A program made the position numbers and the translations under genes. Source: Ktedonobacter robiniae (GTDB lineage: Bacteria; Chloroflexota; Ktedonobacteria; Ktedonobacterales; Ktedonobacteraceae). Taken from it: a DNA stretch of 64,000 bases. Below are positions 17,652-27,450 of this stretch, one piece after another. The notes below the pieces were generated by a model. It was not told where the DNA came from. It searched no databases and worked only from the letters and a program-made list of their open reading frames with translations. Position 1 is the first letter of the stretch. Each line of letters opens with the position of its first letter. The stretch lies in assembly GCF_016587375.1 (NCBI RefSeq), contig NZ_BNJG01000003.1, forward strand, positions 1,736,001 through 1,800,000, written 5' to 3'.

Positions 17652-18425
17652 TTACCAGGACCGAGAGACAGATATCAGGCGCTCCTCTATCGTGGCAACC
17701 TGCTCGATCAAGGTGGCAACCGATGACCAGATGTGCTGCACTCCAGCATACTGGGCCTGTCCAAGGAGGCGAGCCTGCTGTTCGAGCAGGTCTGCTGCCT
17801 CAGACAGATGTCCCTCTCTCAAGAACGCCTGAGCATCTACCTTATGTCTGACTGCAAGGGGCAGGGCATAATAGAGCAGGTGGTTGGCGAGATGAGTGGG
17901 GGCCTGCGAGCGTAGGGTGTGCGCAAGCATGCGCAAGGCCGTAACGCCGCCATACATCCCTGACTCCCAGCGTTCTTGACGCAGTTTTGCGCCGATATCT
18001 GGCACGATCCGCTCGATCATCTGTTGACGGCTGGTTGGCTGGACAGGTCGGAAGGCTGAGCGTTGGGTATAGGGCTCCGTCCGATACGCATTTCGCTCCG
18101 CGCGCCAGGCTTTGAGCAGATCCTCAAACGGCAGGATTGTGCAAGGAAACCCTTTGGGATCGTGAACCACGACGCGATCCTCTTCCACGCTCAGCACGAC
18201 GATAAAGTGATCCACGCCGTCCAATGAAGGAGCCGTGGGATTGTAGGTGAGGTAGCCCATATTCAGGGGACCTATCAATACAGGAGCATGTTGAGCTGCC
18301 GCCCGCAGGCGCCCAAGTGCGACCTCTTCCGTGCCGCCATATTCCACCTGACATGTCCAGCCCATAATCTCTTTGATTGTTCTCCATAGGACAAATAGCC
18401 CGCAAGAATTGGGTCGTTGTCCCAT
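17652..18425 (-). CDS. BtrH/C39-peptidase-like protein, 5' end degraded or uncertain
   Basis: The middle resembles BtrH-N/C39-like cysteine-protease-fold proteins: APVLIGPLNMGYLTYNP and DGVDHFIVVLSVEEDRVVVHDPKG, where the His-x(n)-Asp pair is expected. A helical C-terminal 120 residues follows. Full-length relatives carry an N-terminal Cys region (HCxxxALRN type) that is not seen in this frame. The frame stays open to 18590, but that stretch overlaps the ribosome site of the divergent gene. Another frame at 18400-18500 reads YFNGTGEAIALSWDNDP, which looks more protein-like. I therefore suspect a frameshift near 18410 and a truncated 5' end; the start given, ATG 18425, is tentative. Confidence 0.55.
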   Translation of the reverse strand: MGQRPNSCGLFVLWRTIKEIMGWTCQVEYGGTEEVALGRLRAAAQHAPVLIGPLNMGYLTYNPTAPSLDGVDHFIVVLSVEEDRVVVHDPKGFPCTILPFEDLLKAWRAERNAYRTEPYTQRSAFRPVQPTSRQQMIERIVPDIGAKLRQERWESGMYGGVTALRMLAHTLRSQAPTHLANHLLYYALPLAVRHKVDAQAFLREGHLSEAADLLEQQARLLGQAQYAGVQHIWSSVATLIEQVATIEERLISVSRSW

Positions 18426-18592
18426 GACAAGGCAATAGCCTCTCCAGTACCATTGAAGTATCGATATGAAAAACGTTTCACCTGTGAATGTAGCACCGGC
18501 TCTTGCACCCGGCGTGGCTCTCGCAGGCACGCTCTGCTGCGTGTCTGCATACCAATGGGAAGCAGGAAAAACCTGCAAGGAGGCTATCACCT

Positions 18593-19213
18593 ATGTTATC
18601 AACTTCTTTAAAGCGTTTGAGCGGGCTGAGCCTGCTCGCTGGCAGCATTATCGTGATTGTCGGCATTGTGCCGGGATTTTTTGTAGACTCCGGCCCGGCT
18701 GATACGCTCAGCGTTGCCACTGCCCTGATCCGCCTGATTGGCGCGATGCTGATAGTGCTGGGCCTGCCCGGCGTTTCTCTTGGAGGCAACCAGAGAATTG
18801 GAGTTCTGGGGCTGATCGGATCTGTTTGCACGTCGCTCTTTTTCCTCATGGCCCTGGCCACGGAGCCCATCTTCGCCTTTGTCTTTCCCTATCTGGCTGT
18901 CAAAGACCCGTCGCTCGTGAGCGGTCCGCCTCCGGCTCCACTGTTCATCTTCTTTACGATTGACGGCCTGATGTTGCTCATAGGCGGCGTCCTGCTGGGC
19001 ATCGCCATTCTGCGCTCCGCCGTCCCACCTCGCTGGTCTGGCCTGGTGCTCATCATCGGCGCTCTGGTCAGTTTCGCCGGTGGCTTCCTCCAGGACCCCA
19101 TCGGTGACCTGGGCACGGTGATCGTCTTGATCGGACTGATCTGGCTGACCATTGGTCTGTGGCCGAAGCAGGCCGATACCTCGGTCAGTGCTGCCGTTTA
19201 CCAGCAAGCGTAA
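18593..19213 (+). CDS. Six-TM membrane protein of unknown function
   Basis: A 206-residue hydrophobic protein with about six predicted transmembrane helices (for example LSLLAGSIIVIVGIVPG and LFIFFTIDGLMLLIGGVLLG). No known motif was recognised. The start at 18593 follows AAGGAGG; an upstream frame to 18503 lacks a site. It lies 10 bases before the sensor kinase gene, so it is probably part of the same operon and may serve its sensing. Confidence 0.75.
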   Translation: MLSTSLKRLSGLSLLAGSIIVIVGIVPGFFVDSGPADTLSVATALIRLIGAMLIVLGLPGVSLGGNQRIGVLGLIGSVCTSLFFLMALATEPIFAFVFPYLAVKDPSLVSGPPPAPLFIFFTIDGLMLLIGGVLLGIAILRSAVPPRWSGLVLIIGALVSFAGGFLQDPIGDLGTVIVLIGLIWLTIGLWPKQADTSVSAAVYQQA

Positions 19214-19223
19214 GAGGATAAAT

Positions 19224-21344
19224 ATGACTCAACCATCATCGCGCCAGGTCCTGCCTTCAAGGCAGCCTGGCACAATATCACATTTGCAGGGCAGGCCGCT
19301 CCTGGTTGCCAGAATCTTCTGGCTGTTCCTGGTTGCTGCGTCGCTGATCACTTTTGCCGCGAGCATCCCGGACGCTTTCGCTGCCGCCCATATCATCTGT
19401 CCCTCCGCCGCCGAATGCAGCAGCAGCGGTCTCACGCTGAACCAGGCGCGCCAGCTCGCACACCTGGGCCTCTCTCTCGATTTTTATGGCGCTCTGGGTG
19501 TCGGACTCTCGATTTTCCTTGAGGTGGTCTATGTTACAATCGGCGTGATAATCTTCTGGCTCAAAGCTGATGACTGGATGGCGCTCTTAGGTTCCTTGAC
19601 TCTGGTGACCTTTGGTTCGGTCTTTCGCGGCTTCAATCCGGACCCCTCGGCCTCTCTGTTTCTCTATGTTTTGGCCCTCGTGATGGCGTTCTTCGGCAAT
19701 TGTTGCATCGGTCTCTTTTTCTACTTGTTTCCCAGCGGAGCATTTGCTCCGCGTTGGGTACGCTGGCTCGCACTGATCTGGGTGGTCTACTGGGCTATCA
19801 AAACTCTGATTCTGGGCACGGTTATCGCCAACTCTGGCCTGGATTTTGTCTTCTTTCTTGGCCTGCTGCTGAGCGTAGTAGCCACGCAAATCTATCGCTA
19901 CCGGCGCGTCTCAACGTCCGAGCAGCGCCGTCAAACGAAATGGGTGGTCTTCGGCCTCTCCCTGGCTCTGCTGGGCTTTCTCTCGTTGATAATCGTGGCA
20001 TCGGTGATCCCGCTGCCGATCATTCCCGACCTGATTGGGGGTAGCCTGCTCTACGTCTTTCTCTCGCTTATCCCGCTCTCCATCGGCGTTGCCATCCTGC
20101 GTTCGCGTCTGTGGGATATCGATATCATCATCAAACGCGCACTGGTCTATGGCGCACTCACTGCCTGCGTGGTCGCCCTCTACGTCCTGGTCGTTGTCGG
20201 GCTTGGCGCATTGCTGCAAGCCAGCGGCAACCTGCTTATCTCGCTGCTGGCAACCTGCTTGGTCGCGGTCCTTTTTCAGCCGCTGCGCGAACGTCTCCAG
20301 CAGGTCGTCAATCGCCTGCTGTATGGGGAACGCAACGATCCATACAAAGTTATTTCGCGCCTGGGAAGCCGCCTGGAAGCGGCGCTGGCCCCCGAAACAG
20401 TTCTGCCAACAATTGTGGAGACAGTTGCCCAGGCGCTCAAGTTGCCCTATGTCGCGATCGCCTTGAAAGAGGGGAGCGAACTCTTGACCACAGCATCCTA
20501 TGGCGAACTGAGAGAGAAGCCTCTTTCTCTGTCGCTTACCTACCAGAGTGAGCAGATTGGCGAACTCATTCTCGCGCCTCGTGGACCGGCCGAACCATTC
20601 TCAGCCGCTGATCGCCAGTTGTTGAATGACCTGGCGCGCCAGGCGGGCATCGCCGCGCACGCCATTCGCCTCACCACCGACCTCCAGCTCCTGACTGACG
20701 ATTTACAGCAATCTCGCACGCAACTTGTGACGGCTCGTGAAGAGGAACGCCGTCGCCTACGCCGCGATCTTCACGATGGACTTGGTCCCGCCCTCGCCAC
20801 GATCACGCTCCAGGCCGAAGCGGCCCGCGATGCCATCTCAACGGAACCTGACCAGGCCGTATTCCTGCTGGAAAGCCTGGTCAAGCAGGCCCAGACGGCC
20901 ATTAGCGATATCCGCCGCCTGGTCTATGATCTGCGCCCGCCGGCTCTCGATGACCTTGGCCTGATCGCCGCTGTGCGGGCTCAGATCATGCACTACGAGC
21001 ATACCGGCCTGCGCGTGACTATCGACGCGCCTTCACGCCTGCCAGAGCTTTCTGCCGCGGTCGAGGTCGCGGCCTATCGGATTATTCAGGAAGCGCTCAC
21101 CAACGTCATGCGCCATGCGGGCGCTCGCTCGTGTCTGATCCAGCTGGACTGTGACGATGCGCTCAACCTGGCGATCAGGGACGATGGGTGCGGTCTGCCC
21201 GCCGAGCCCTCGCTGGGCGTAGGCATCCGCTCTATGCGCGAGCGAGCTGTTGAGCTGGGCGGCTCTTGCAGCGTGGAGAACGTGCCATCGGGTGGAATCC
21301 GTGTAAACGTGGTTCTGCCACTTGAAACAAAACAGCAGGAGTAA
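19224..21344 (+). CDS. Membrane histidine kinase with GAF domain, NarL-type partner
   Basis: A 706-residue sensor kinase. The N-terminal 370 residues hold about eight TM helices. A GAF-like region spans about 400-510 (VLPTIVETVAQALKLPYVAIAL). A coiled coil leads to the HisKA_3 domain with the phosphate-accepting His in LRRDLHDGLGPALATI. The HATPase_c domain has EALTNVMRHAGA (N box), IRDDGCGLP (G1) and GVGIRSMRERAVELGG. The start at 19224 follows AAGAGGATAAAT and begins 11 bases after the membrane gene stop. The next gene encodes its response regulator. The signal is unknown. Confidence 0.92.
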   Translation: MTQPSSRQVLPSRQPGTISHLQGRPLLVARIFWLFLVAASLITFAASIPDAFAAAHIICPSAAECSSSGLTLNQARQLAHLGLSLDFYGALGVGLSIFLEVVYVTIGVIIFWLKADDWMALLGSLTLVTFGSVFRGFNPDPSASLFLYVLALVMAFFGNCCIGLFFYLFPSGAFAPRWVRWLALIWVVYWAIKTLILGTVIANSGLDFVFFLGLLLSVVATQIYRYRRVSTSEQRRQTKWVVFGLSLALLGFLSLIIVASVIPLPIIPDLIGGSLLYVFLSLIPLSIGVAILRSRLWDIDIIIKRALVYGALTACVVALYVLVVVGLGALLQASGNLLISLLATCLVAVLFQPLRERLQQVVNRLLYGERNDPYKVISRLGSRLEAALAPETVLPTIVETVAQALKLPYVAIALKEGSELLTTASYGELREKPLSLSLTYQSEQIGELILAPRGPAEPFSAADRQLLNDLARQAGIAAHAIRLTTDLQLLTDDLQQSRTQLVTAREEERRRLRRDLHDGLGPALATITLQAEAARDAISTEPDQAVFLLESLVKQAQTAISDIRRLVYDLRPPALDDLGLIAAVRAQIMHYEHTGLRVTIDAPSRLPELSAAVEVAAYRIIQEALTNVMRHAGARSCLIQLDCDDALNLAIRDDGCGLPAEPSLGVGIRSMRERAVELGGSCSVENVPSGGIRVNVVLPLETKQQE

Positions 21345-21351
21345 TCGAGTT

Positions 21352-22014
21352 ATGGAGCCAATTCGCGTATTGATTGCCGATGATCACGCACCCTTTCGCG
21401 AAGGGTTGCGCGCGCTCTTGCGCTCGGAAGGCGACATCGAAACTGTTGGCGAGGCCGCTACAGGCAGAGAGGCCATTGCCAGGGTTGCAGACCTACAGCC
21501 TGACGTTATTTTGATGGACCTGCATATGCCCGATGGCAATGGCATCGAGGCGACACACTCCATCCTTGCTTCCAGCCCGCACATCAGCATCCTCGTGCTG
21601 ACTATGTTTGAAGACGATGACTCCGTTTTCGCCGCTCTGCAGGCTGGCGCGCGTGGCTACCTTCTCAAAGGCGCGCTCAAGGCCGAAATCCTGCGCGCCA
21701 TTCGCGGCGTGAGCCAGGGAGAGGCCATCTTCGGGCCTACCATCGCCAAACGCCTGATGTCCTACTTTGCCATGCTCAAACCTTCCGCACCCCTGCCCGC
21801 GCCCCCTGCCCAGGCTTTCCCTGAACTGACCGAACGCGAACAAGAGATCCTCGCCTTGATTGCTCAGCACCTTACCAACAGCGAGATCACCGAGCGCCTC
21901 GTGCTCAGCCCTAAAACCGTGCGCAATCACGTCTCTAATATCTTCAGCAAACTCCAGGTTGCCACGCGCGCCCAGGCTATTATCCGCGCTCGAGAAGCTG
22001 GTTGGGGGACATAG
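21352..22014 (+). CDS. NarL/FixJ-family response regulator
   Basis: A 220-residue regulator. The receiver domain has the acidic pair LIADDHAPFREG, phospho-acceptor Asp in VILMDLHMPDGNG, Thr/Ser in VLTMFEDD and Lys in YLLKGALKAE. The C-terminal LuxR helix-turn-helix is ELTEREQEILALIAQHLTN to LVLSPKTVRNHVSNIFSKL. The start at 21352 lies 8 bases beyond the kinase stop with AGGAG upstream. It is the cognate output of the preceding kinase. Confidence 0.95.
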   Translation: MEPIRVLIADDHAPFREGLRALLRSEGDIETVGEAATGREAIARVADLQPDVILMDLHMPDGNGIEATHSILASSPHISILVLTMFEDDDSVFAALQAGARGYLLKGALKAEILRAIRGVSQGEAIFGPTIAKRLMSYFAMLKPSAPLPAPPAQAFPELTEREQEILALIAQHLTNSEITERLVLSPKTVRNHVSNIFSKLQVATRAQAIIRAREAGWGT

Positions 22015-22060
22015 GCAAGAGAGGCTCCCCAAAATTACTTTAACAGCATCATATTATTTT

Positions 22061-22092
22061 TCAAACAATACGAGGAGCGTATTGTTTTTTGA
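22061..22092 (+). terminator. Intrinsic terminator of the kinase/regulator operon
   Basis: TCAAACAATACG pairs with CGTATTGTTTTTTGA around AGGAG; six Ts run at 22085-22090. It lies 46 bases after the regulator stop. Confidence 0.85.
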
Positions 22093-22196
22093 GGTGGGTG
22101 GGTTGTAAATTTGATAATTAAATGGGTGGATTATTAAAAATCTTGACAATTTGTCGCCCTTGCATCAAGCATGGAAGGGGAAAGATCAGGTGCAAA

Positions 22197-23840
22197 TCAG
22201 GCTTCTCGAGTCGCACCTGGCGCTGGCTGGGCTGAGGCGTCTGCCACCTGCTTTTGTGGTGCTGGCTTGCCTTCCACCAGGAAGAGGGCGCTGAGAGCGC
22301 TGGCGAAGGCCAGGCCCGCGCAGACCCAGGCGACCAGGCGGAAACTGCTCAGGAAGGATTCATTGATGGCGCGCTTGAGAGCGGCCTGGTTCGCGCCACT
22401 TACCTCTGTTGGAATGCTGATGCCCGCCAGTTTGGAGCGCTGGACGTCAATCGCTGCTTGTACCGTGGGCGAGAGGTGAAGTGTTGCCAGGTGCTGATCC
22501 AGGTTACTGTTGAAGACGGCCAGGACCACGAGGCCAAGGATCGCGATGGCTAGTAGGCCAGCAGTGCGCGAAACGGCGTTATTAATGCCAGAGGCGACGC
22601 CGGAGTGACGCGAATCAACGGAACCCATGACAGCGGTGGTCAGGGGCGCGACGGTGATAGTCATGCCCGCGCCCATAGCAATGACGGCGGGGAAGAAGGT
22701 AGTCCAGTAGCTTGCGGCTCCACTCCCAACGCCTGGCAGGGAGAAGAGGATAAAGCCAAGACCAGTGATCGTGGGTCCCACGACTAGCGGCAGTTTCGCG
22801 CCAAAGCGATTGACCAGGGCACCAGTCCAGCGTGAGAAGATGAAGAGCATCAGGACAAAGGGGACCAGGGCTGCGCCCGCGAAGACAGCTGGATAGCCCT
22901 GCACCTGAATCAGATTGAAGGGCAAGTAAAAGGTCAGGACGCCCAGGGCGCCATAGAGCAAGAAGGTAAGGATATTGGTACCGCTAAAGGTGGGCGAGTG
23001 GAAGAGCGTGAGCGGAACCATCGGGCTTGCGCTGCGTGCCTCGACCAGCAGGAAGGCGCAGAGGAGCACAATGCCAACTGCCAGCATACCCAGTACCGTA
23101 ATATTGCCCAGGCCGAGCGAGCCAGCCTCGATCAGTCCGTAGACAAGCGCTCCCAGCCCGAAGGTGACCAGGAATGTACCCCACCAGTCCAGTCGCCCTG
23201 TGGCGCTCTCGTCGCGACTCTCCGGAACACGCCAGAAGAGCACAATCAGCACGATCACTGCCAGGGGAACATTGAGGAAGAAGATCCAGCGCCAGGTGGC
23301 GTACTCAATAAAGAGTCCCCCGAGAACCGGACCCACAACTGAGGTAATGGCTGTAAAGCCGGACCAGGTGCCTATGGCGCGCCCACGCTGCTCATCGCTA
23401 AATGACGCGCTGATAATAGCCAGGCTTCCGGGCACGAGTAACGCGCTCCCGATGCCCTGAATGGCGCGTGCGAGGATTAATTGCGGCACGTTGGGGGCCA
23501 GGCCGCACCAGAGCGAGGCCAGGATAAAGATGGTAATGCCCAGGCCGAAGATACGCCGCCGTCCAAAGCGGTCGCCCAGCGAGCCTCCCACAAGGATGAG
23601 AGAGGCGAGGAAAAGCGAATAGGCCTCGACAATCCACTGCACATCGCTGGCGGTAGCGTTTAGCTCTTTCTGGATAAAGGGTAACGCTACATTGACAACG
23701 GAACCATCGATAAAGGCCATGCTTGATCCGAGGATGGTGGCGACAAGAACCCATACGCCAACATTGGGCGTGCAGGGCTGTGTTCTGGGAGCAGAACGGA
23801 TTACACCTTCGTCACATGGTGCTTTCATAAAGTTTGGCAT
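22197..23840 (-). CDS. DHA2-family MFS multidrug exporter
   Basis: A 547-residue transporter with about 14 transmembrane helices. Motif A between TM2 and TM3 is GGSLGDRFGRRRIFGLG. Motif C-like GSALLVPGSLAIISASF lies near TM5, and FIDGSVVNVALPFIQKEL is the classic N-terminal DHA2 segment. Proton-driven export of drugs or biocides is typical of the family. The start is set to the ATG at 23840, preceded by GAGAAGAA; TTG at 23864 is an alternative. The N-terminal 25 residues are hydrophilic. Confidence 0.93.
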   Translation of the reverse strand: MPNFMKAPCDEGVIRSAPRTQPCTPNVGVWVLVATILGSSMAFIDGSVVNVALPFIQKELNATASDVQWIVEAYSLFLASLILVGGSLGDRFGRRRIFGLGITIFILASLWCGLAPNVPQLILARAIQGIGSALLVPGSLAIISASFSDEQRGRAIGTWSGFTAITSVVGPVLGGLFIEYATWRWIFFLNVPLAVIVLIVLFWRVPESRDESATGRLDWWGTFLVTFGLGALVYGLIEAGSLGLGNITVLGMLAVGIVLLCAFLLVEARSASPMVPLTLFHSPTFSGTNILTFLLYGALGVLTFYLPFNLIQVQGYPAVFAGAALVPFVLMLFIFSRWTGALVNRFGAKLPLVVGPTITGLGFILFSLPGVGSGAASYWTTFFPAVIAMGAGMTITVAPLTTAVMGSVDSRHSGVASGINNAVSRTAGLLAIAILGLVVLAVFNSNLDQHLATLHLSPTVQAAIDVQRSKLAGISIPTEVSGANQAALKRAINESFLSSFRLVAWVCAGLAFASALSALFLVEGKPAPQKQVADASAQPAPGATREA

Positions 23841-23980
23841 GAGTTCTTCTCGTTCCCCTGGCAAAATATTTGTATCCTTCTATATAAATTTCGTAGTGAT
23901 GCGCAAAAGCAATTCTGACGCAACGCTGGTATAGCTACCAGACTGCATCTATGCTCTCATTGTATCATCTACCAGGGGGA

Positions 23981-24036
23981 AGTAGCCGCGTACGCCAGTA
24001 GCGGGCTGATACCCGCTACTGGCGTACGCGGCTACT
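23981..24036. repeat. Interspersed palindromic repeat, family A, complete copy
   Basis: Two perfect 25-base arms (start AGTAGCCGCGTACGCC) at 23981-24005 and 24012-24036 flank a 6-base loop CTGATA. The same arm recurs three times at 47223-47307. It lies between the MFS gene start and the esterase stop. Confidence 0.9.
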
Positions 24037-24058
24037 GGGGGAAGGAGCTATGAAGTCA

Positions 24059-26338
24059 CTACTGGTACTGTACGCTCAGGACCGGGACATAGGTACCTCC
24101 TGAATCGCCGCTGTAAAAATCCATCACGTCTGACTGGTTGTTGTTGCTGGTGGGCAACTGGAAATGGACGCGGAACTGGGTATGGCCACTGAGATTGATA
24201 TAAGCTAAGGCGCTCTGGCTGAGAGTATCCGTGGTTGCCTGATTCGTTTGCGTGGGTACGACAGTAAAGTAGCCAATGTTCGTCTGGCCCGACGTGGCGT
24301 TGTAGTCAGCCTGCTCCAGGGCGTTATTGTTGTTAAAGCCACCAGTGGGCGAGATATCCAGGCTGATGGAGCCAAGATCGCCCAGGTAGTAGTAGGGATC
24401 GTAGCGGTACAATGTCACGGTAGCACTGACAATGGTTGAACCAGCCGGGATCTGGCTCGTATCGAAGGAGAGAATGCTTATCTCCGCCTGGTTCAAGGGC
24501 GTTGAGCCGGCCTGGAGATAGGCCAGCGATCCGACGGGAATGCCATCATTGGGATAGATGTAGCCATCTTCAGTGGTGATAGATTTGAGGATAATGGTAT
24601 GCGTCGGCGGTGCATTGATCGTATAGGCCTGGGATTGCACAGGACCGCTATTGCCTACCTGGTCCTTGCCAAAGAACTTGAGTGTCTCTGAGCTTGTAAC
24701 CTTGATCGGTCCACTGTACTGTGTCGAGCTAGTGGTTGGGGTCGAGCCATCAGAGGTATAGTAGATCGTGCCGGGCATATTCAAGCTGAGCACGACGCTC
24801 TGGGGACCACTATAGGTTCCTGCTGGCGGGCTGGCTGTGACCTGAATAGCGGTTATGGTATAGACCTGGCTCTGGACCGTGCTTGTATTGTTGCTGGCAT
24901 CCACGCCAAAGTATTTGAGGGTCGTGGTTTGCGTAAGGCGGAGTGGCGCGCTATAGGTGGCGGACGAAGCAGTAGGCGTCGAGCCGTCAGTGGTGTAGTG
25001 AATGGTTGTATTGCTCTCGTTTGAGCTTAGACTGACCGACACGGGACCACCAAAGGTGCTGCCCGAGGGCGAGGCGGTAATGGTTGGACCTGTGGCATTG
25101 ATGGTATAAGTCTGGGTAGCCACGGTGCTTGTGCGTCCGCTAGCAACGGCGATGGCCTTCAACGTGGTTGTTTGCGTGAAGGTCAGCGGACCACTGTAGG
25201 TAGTTGAACTGGTAGTGGGCGTTGAGCCATTGGTGGTATAGTAGATCGTCGCGCTGGTAGGGCTGGCTGTGAGTGTGACCTGTACGGAACCGTTATAGGT
25301 GCCGCCCGCTGGCGAGACGCTTACTGTTGGGGCCTGTCCCTGGGGATGATTCATGAAGAAGGTATACATGGCCTGGGTAGCGCTGGGTCCCTGCGGATCG
25401 GTATAGGAGCCACTGCTGCTTCCGCCCGACCAGGCATGACCCATGCTATTGATCTTCCAGTACTCCTGGACCTCATTGCCATTGGTATCGTTCCAGGTCT
25501 GGACGGTATAGGAACGACCACCGGAGACCTGGCCGTTGGTCGAGGTTGAGGGACTATTAAAGCTCGCATTATACGTATTGTTAGAGGCCAGGTGGTCAGT
25601 CTGCATCCATTGCTGCACAATCTGATCACCGTTGACGGGATAGACGGTATAGTCGCTGGTGCCGTGGAAGACGATGGTAGGCACGACGCGCGCGGCGCTC
25701 CCCATGGCGTTATAGGCCGCCTGCCCTTGCTGGGTTGGATTAGGACCTCCCTGGGTTTGCGCGGTCGAGGCGGCGGTAAGCGAGGTGGCGGCCTGGTATT
25801 CAAGTCCAGACTCAACGCCGATAGAGGCGAAGATATCGGGATAGGTCGCCCCCATAATGACGCTCATGGCCGCGCCGGCAGACATTCCCGCGACATAGAC
25901 GCGATTAGGATCGATGCTCCACTGGGAGGTAGCCTGTTTAACCGTCTGAACAATCCCGGCAATAATCGCCGGCTCGCCGCTTCCCCGCGCCTGGTCGGCT
26001 GTCTGGAACCAGTTCCAGCAATCACTTGAGTTGTAACTGCTCGTTTGCTGGGGATAGACAACAATAAATTGTTTCTGGTCCGCCAGGGCGTTCATCTGTG
26101 TGCCATTGGCAAAATCGGTAGGATTTTGCGTGCAGCCATGCAGCATCACGATGAGCGGGACTGTGGTGCCTGCCTGGTAATTCGCGGGTGTGTAAACATA
26201 ATAAGGGCGGCTACCGGTGGAGCCATTATAGGTATACTGCTGGAAGGTTCCACTACTGGCGTGAGCATGAGGAGTGAAGGGGGCCAGGCCAAGCATAAGT
26301 AGAACCAGGACGGCGGTGTATCTGCATAATCTGGACAT
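24059..26338 (-). CDS. Secreted PHB-depolymerase-type esterase with chitobiase-type repeats
   Basis: A 759-residue exported protein. The signal peptide runs to HAHASS near residue 28. Residues 30-330 are an alpha/beta hydrolase of the extracellular PHB-depolymerase esterase type: LIVMLHGCTQNPTDFANGT, catalytic Ser in AGMSAGAAM, Asp in FHGTSDYTVYP and His in GMGHAWSGG. Three tandem repeats of about 75 residues follow (340-580), each with the YYTxxGSTPTTSS pattern of chitobiase/HEX C-terminal domains. A final beta-rich DNRLRE-like domain reads SILSFDTSQIPAGSTI. It probably binds and de-esterifies polymer or plant-wall esters. It lies directly downstream of a shorter paralogue. Confidence 0.9.
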   Translation of the reverse strand: MSRLCRYTAVLVLLMLGLAPFTPHAHASSGTFQQYTYNGSTGSRPYYVYTPANYQAGTTVPLIVMLHGCTQNPTDFANGTQMNALADQKQFIVVYPQQTSSYNSSDCWNWFQTADQARGSGEPAIIAGIVQTVKQATSQWSIDPNRVYVAGMSAGAAMSVIMGATYPDIFASIGVESGLEYQAATSLTAASTAQTQGGPNPTQQGQAAYNAMGSAARVVPTIVFHGTSDYTVYPVNGDQIVQQWMQTDHLASNNTYNASFNSPSTSTNGQVSGGRSYTVQTWNDTNGNEVQEYWKINSMGHAWSGGSSSGSYTDPQGPSATQAMYTFFMNHPQGQAPTVSVSPAGGTYNGSVQVTLTASPTSATIYYTTNGSTPTTSSTTYSGPLTFTQTTTLKAIAVASGRTSTVATQTYTINATGPTITASPSGSTFGGPVSVSLSSNESNTTIHYTTDGSTPTASSATYSAPLRLTQTTTLKYFGVDASNNTSTVQSQVYTITAIQVTASPPAGTYSGPQSVVLSLNMPGTIYYTSDGSTPTTSSTQYSGPIKVTSSETLKFFGKDQVGNSGPVQSQAYTINAPPTHTIILKSITTEDGYIYPNDGIPVGSLAYLQAGSTPLNQAEISILSFDTSQIPAGSTIVSATVTLYRYDPYYYLGDLGSISLDISPTGGFNNNNALEQADYNATSGQTNIGYFTVVPTQTNQATTDTLSQSALAYINLSGHTQFRVHFQLPTSNNNQSDVMDFYSGDSGGTYVPVLSVQYQ

Positions 26339-26430
26339 GACATGTATCCCCTTAAGGGTCTTGTGGGAGCCTACTGATCTGGAGTGACAGAATTGGTAGG
26401 CTCTGTTTGTGTACGAAGCCAGGGAGCTGT

Positions 26431-27450
26431 TTAACGTGAGTGGCTCATGAAGAAGGTATACATGGCCTGGGTAGCGCTGGGGCCAGCGGGATCGGTATAG
26501 GAGCCAGAACTACTGCCACCTGACCAGGCATGGCCCATGCCATTGATGGTCCAGTACTCTTCGATCTCCTGCCCACTGGAGTTGTTCCAGCGCCTGATGG
26601 TGTAGGAGTGACCGCCAGAGACCTGCCCATTGGTGGTACTGGAGGGGGAGGAAAAGCTGGCGTTGTAAGAGCCGCCGGAGGCGTCGTAATCCGTCCGCAT
26701 CCATTGTTGAACGGCCTGATTGCCATTGATGGGATTAACGACGGCATCAGAGGTGCCATGGAAGACAATGACGGGGACTACGTGGGCGTAGCTGCCCATG
26801 GTATTGTAGGCAGCGTCTCCCTGGCCGGTCGGATTGGGTCCACCGTAGAGTTGAGCGTAGGCCGCGCCATAGGCATTGGTGGTGGCCTGGTACTCAAGTC
26901 CGGAATGGATGCCGATGGCCGCATAGAGGTCAGGATAGGTCGCGCCCATATTGGAGGCCATAGCCGCGCCTGCCGATATGCCAGCGAGATAGACGTGATG
27001 AGTATCAATTCTCCAATCGCTGATATCTTGCTCCACAGCCTGCGTAATACCGCCAATAATCCCAGCCTCGCCACTATTGCGGTATTGATTGACGGAGAGG
27101 AACCAGTTCCAGCAGAGCGAGGCGTTATTGATGTACTGCTCCTGTGGATAGACGACGATAAACTGGTGCTGGTCTGCCAGCTGGTTCATCTGGGTTCCCG
27201 CCGCGAAATCCTGTGGCGTCTGCGTGCAGCCATGCAGCATGACAATCATGGGAACTGAAGTGCCTGGCTGATAATTAGCTGGAGTATAGACATAGTAGTT
27301 GCGGCTGCCTTGAAAGGCGTTGGAGTAGGTGTAGAGGTGCCATGCGCCGCCACTGGCATGGGCCGTGCCTGTAGAGAGGGGAAGCAAGAGACTGAAGCTA
27401 AGCACTACAAGGCCAACCATGATCTTTGTGATCTTTGCATAATGAAACAT
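26431..27450 (-). CDS. Secreted PHB-depolymerase-type esterase, single-domain
   Basis: A 339-residue exported esterase closely related to the catalytic part of the neighbouring 759-residue protein. The signal peptide ends near TAHASG (residue 32). The motifs are MLHGCTQTPQDFAAGTQMN, Ser in AGISAGAAM, Asp in FHGTSDAVVNP and His in GMGHAWSGG. It lacks the repeats and stops right after the catalytic domain (FFMSH). The start at 27450 is placed after GAAGGAGG; the frame to 27585 upstream is not credible. The two genes arose by tandem duplication and 92 bases separate them. Confidence 0.93.
   Translation of the reverse strand: MFHYAKITKIMVGLVVLSFSLLLPLSTGTAHASGGAWHLYTYSNAFQGSRNYYVYTPANYQPGTSVPMIVMLHGCTQTPQDFAAGTQMNQLADQHQFIVVYPQEQYINNASLCWNWFLSVNQYRNSGEAGIIGGITQAVEQDISDWRIDTHHVYLAGISAGAAMASNMGATYPDLYAAIGIHSGLEYQATTNAYGAAYAQLYGGPNPTGQGDAAYNTMGSYAHVVPVIVFHGTSDAVVNPINGNQAVQQWMRTDYDASGGSYNASFSSPSSTTNGQVSGGHSYTIRRWNNSSGQEIEEYWTINGMGHAWSGGSSSGSYTDPAGPSATQAMYTFFMSHSR

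Noticed and set aside
25592..26029. 145-codon plus-strand frame within the esterase gene
   Set aside because: Shadow of the real minus-strand gene, whose catalytic motifs are intact.
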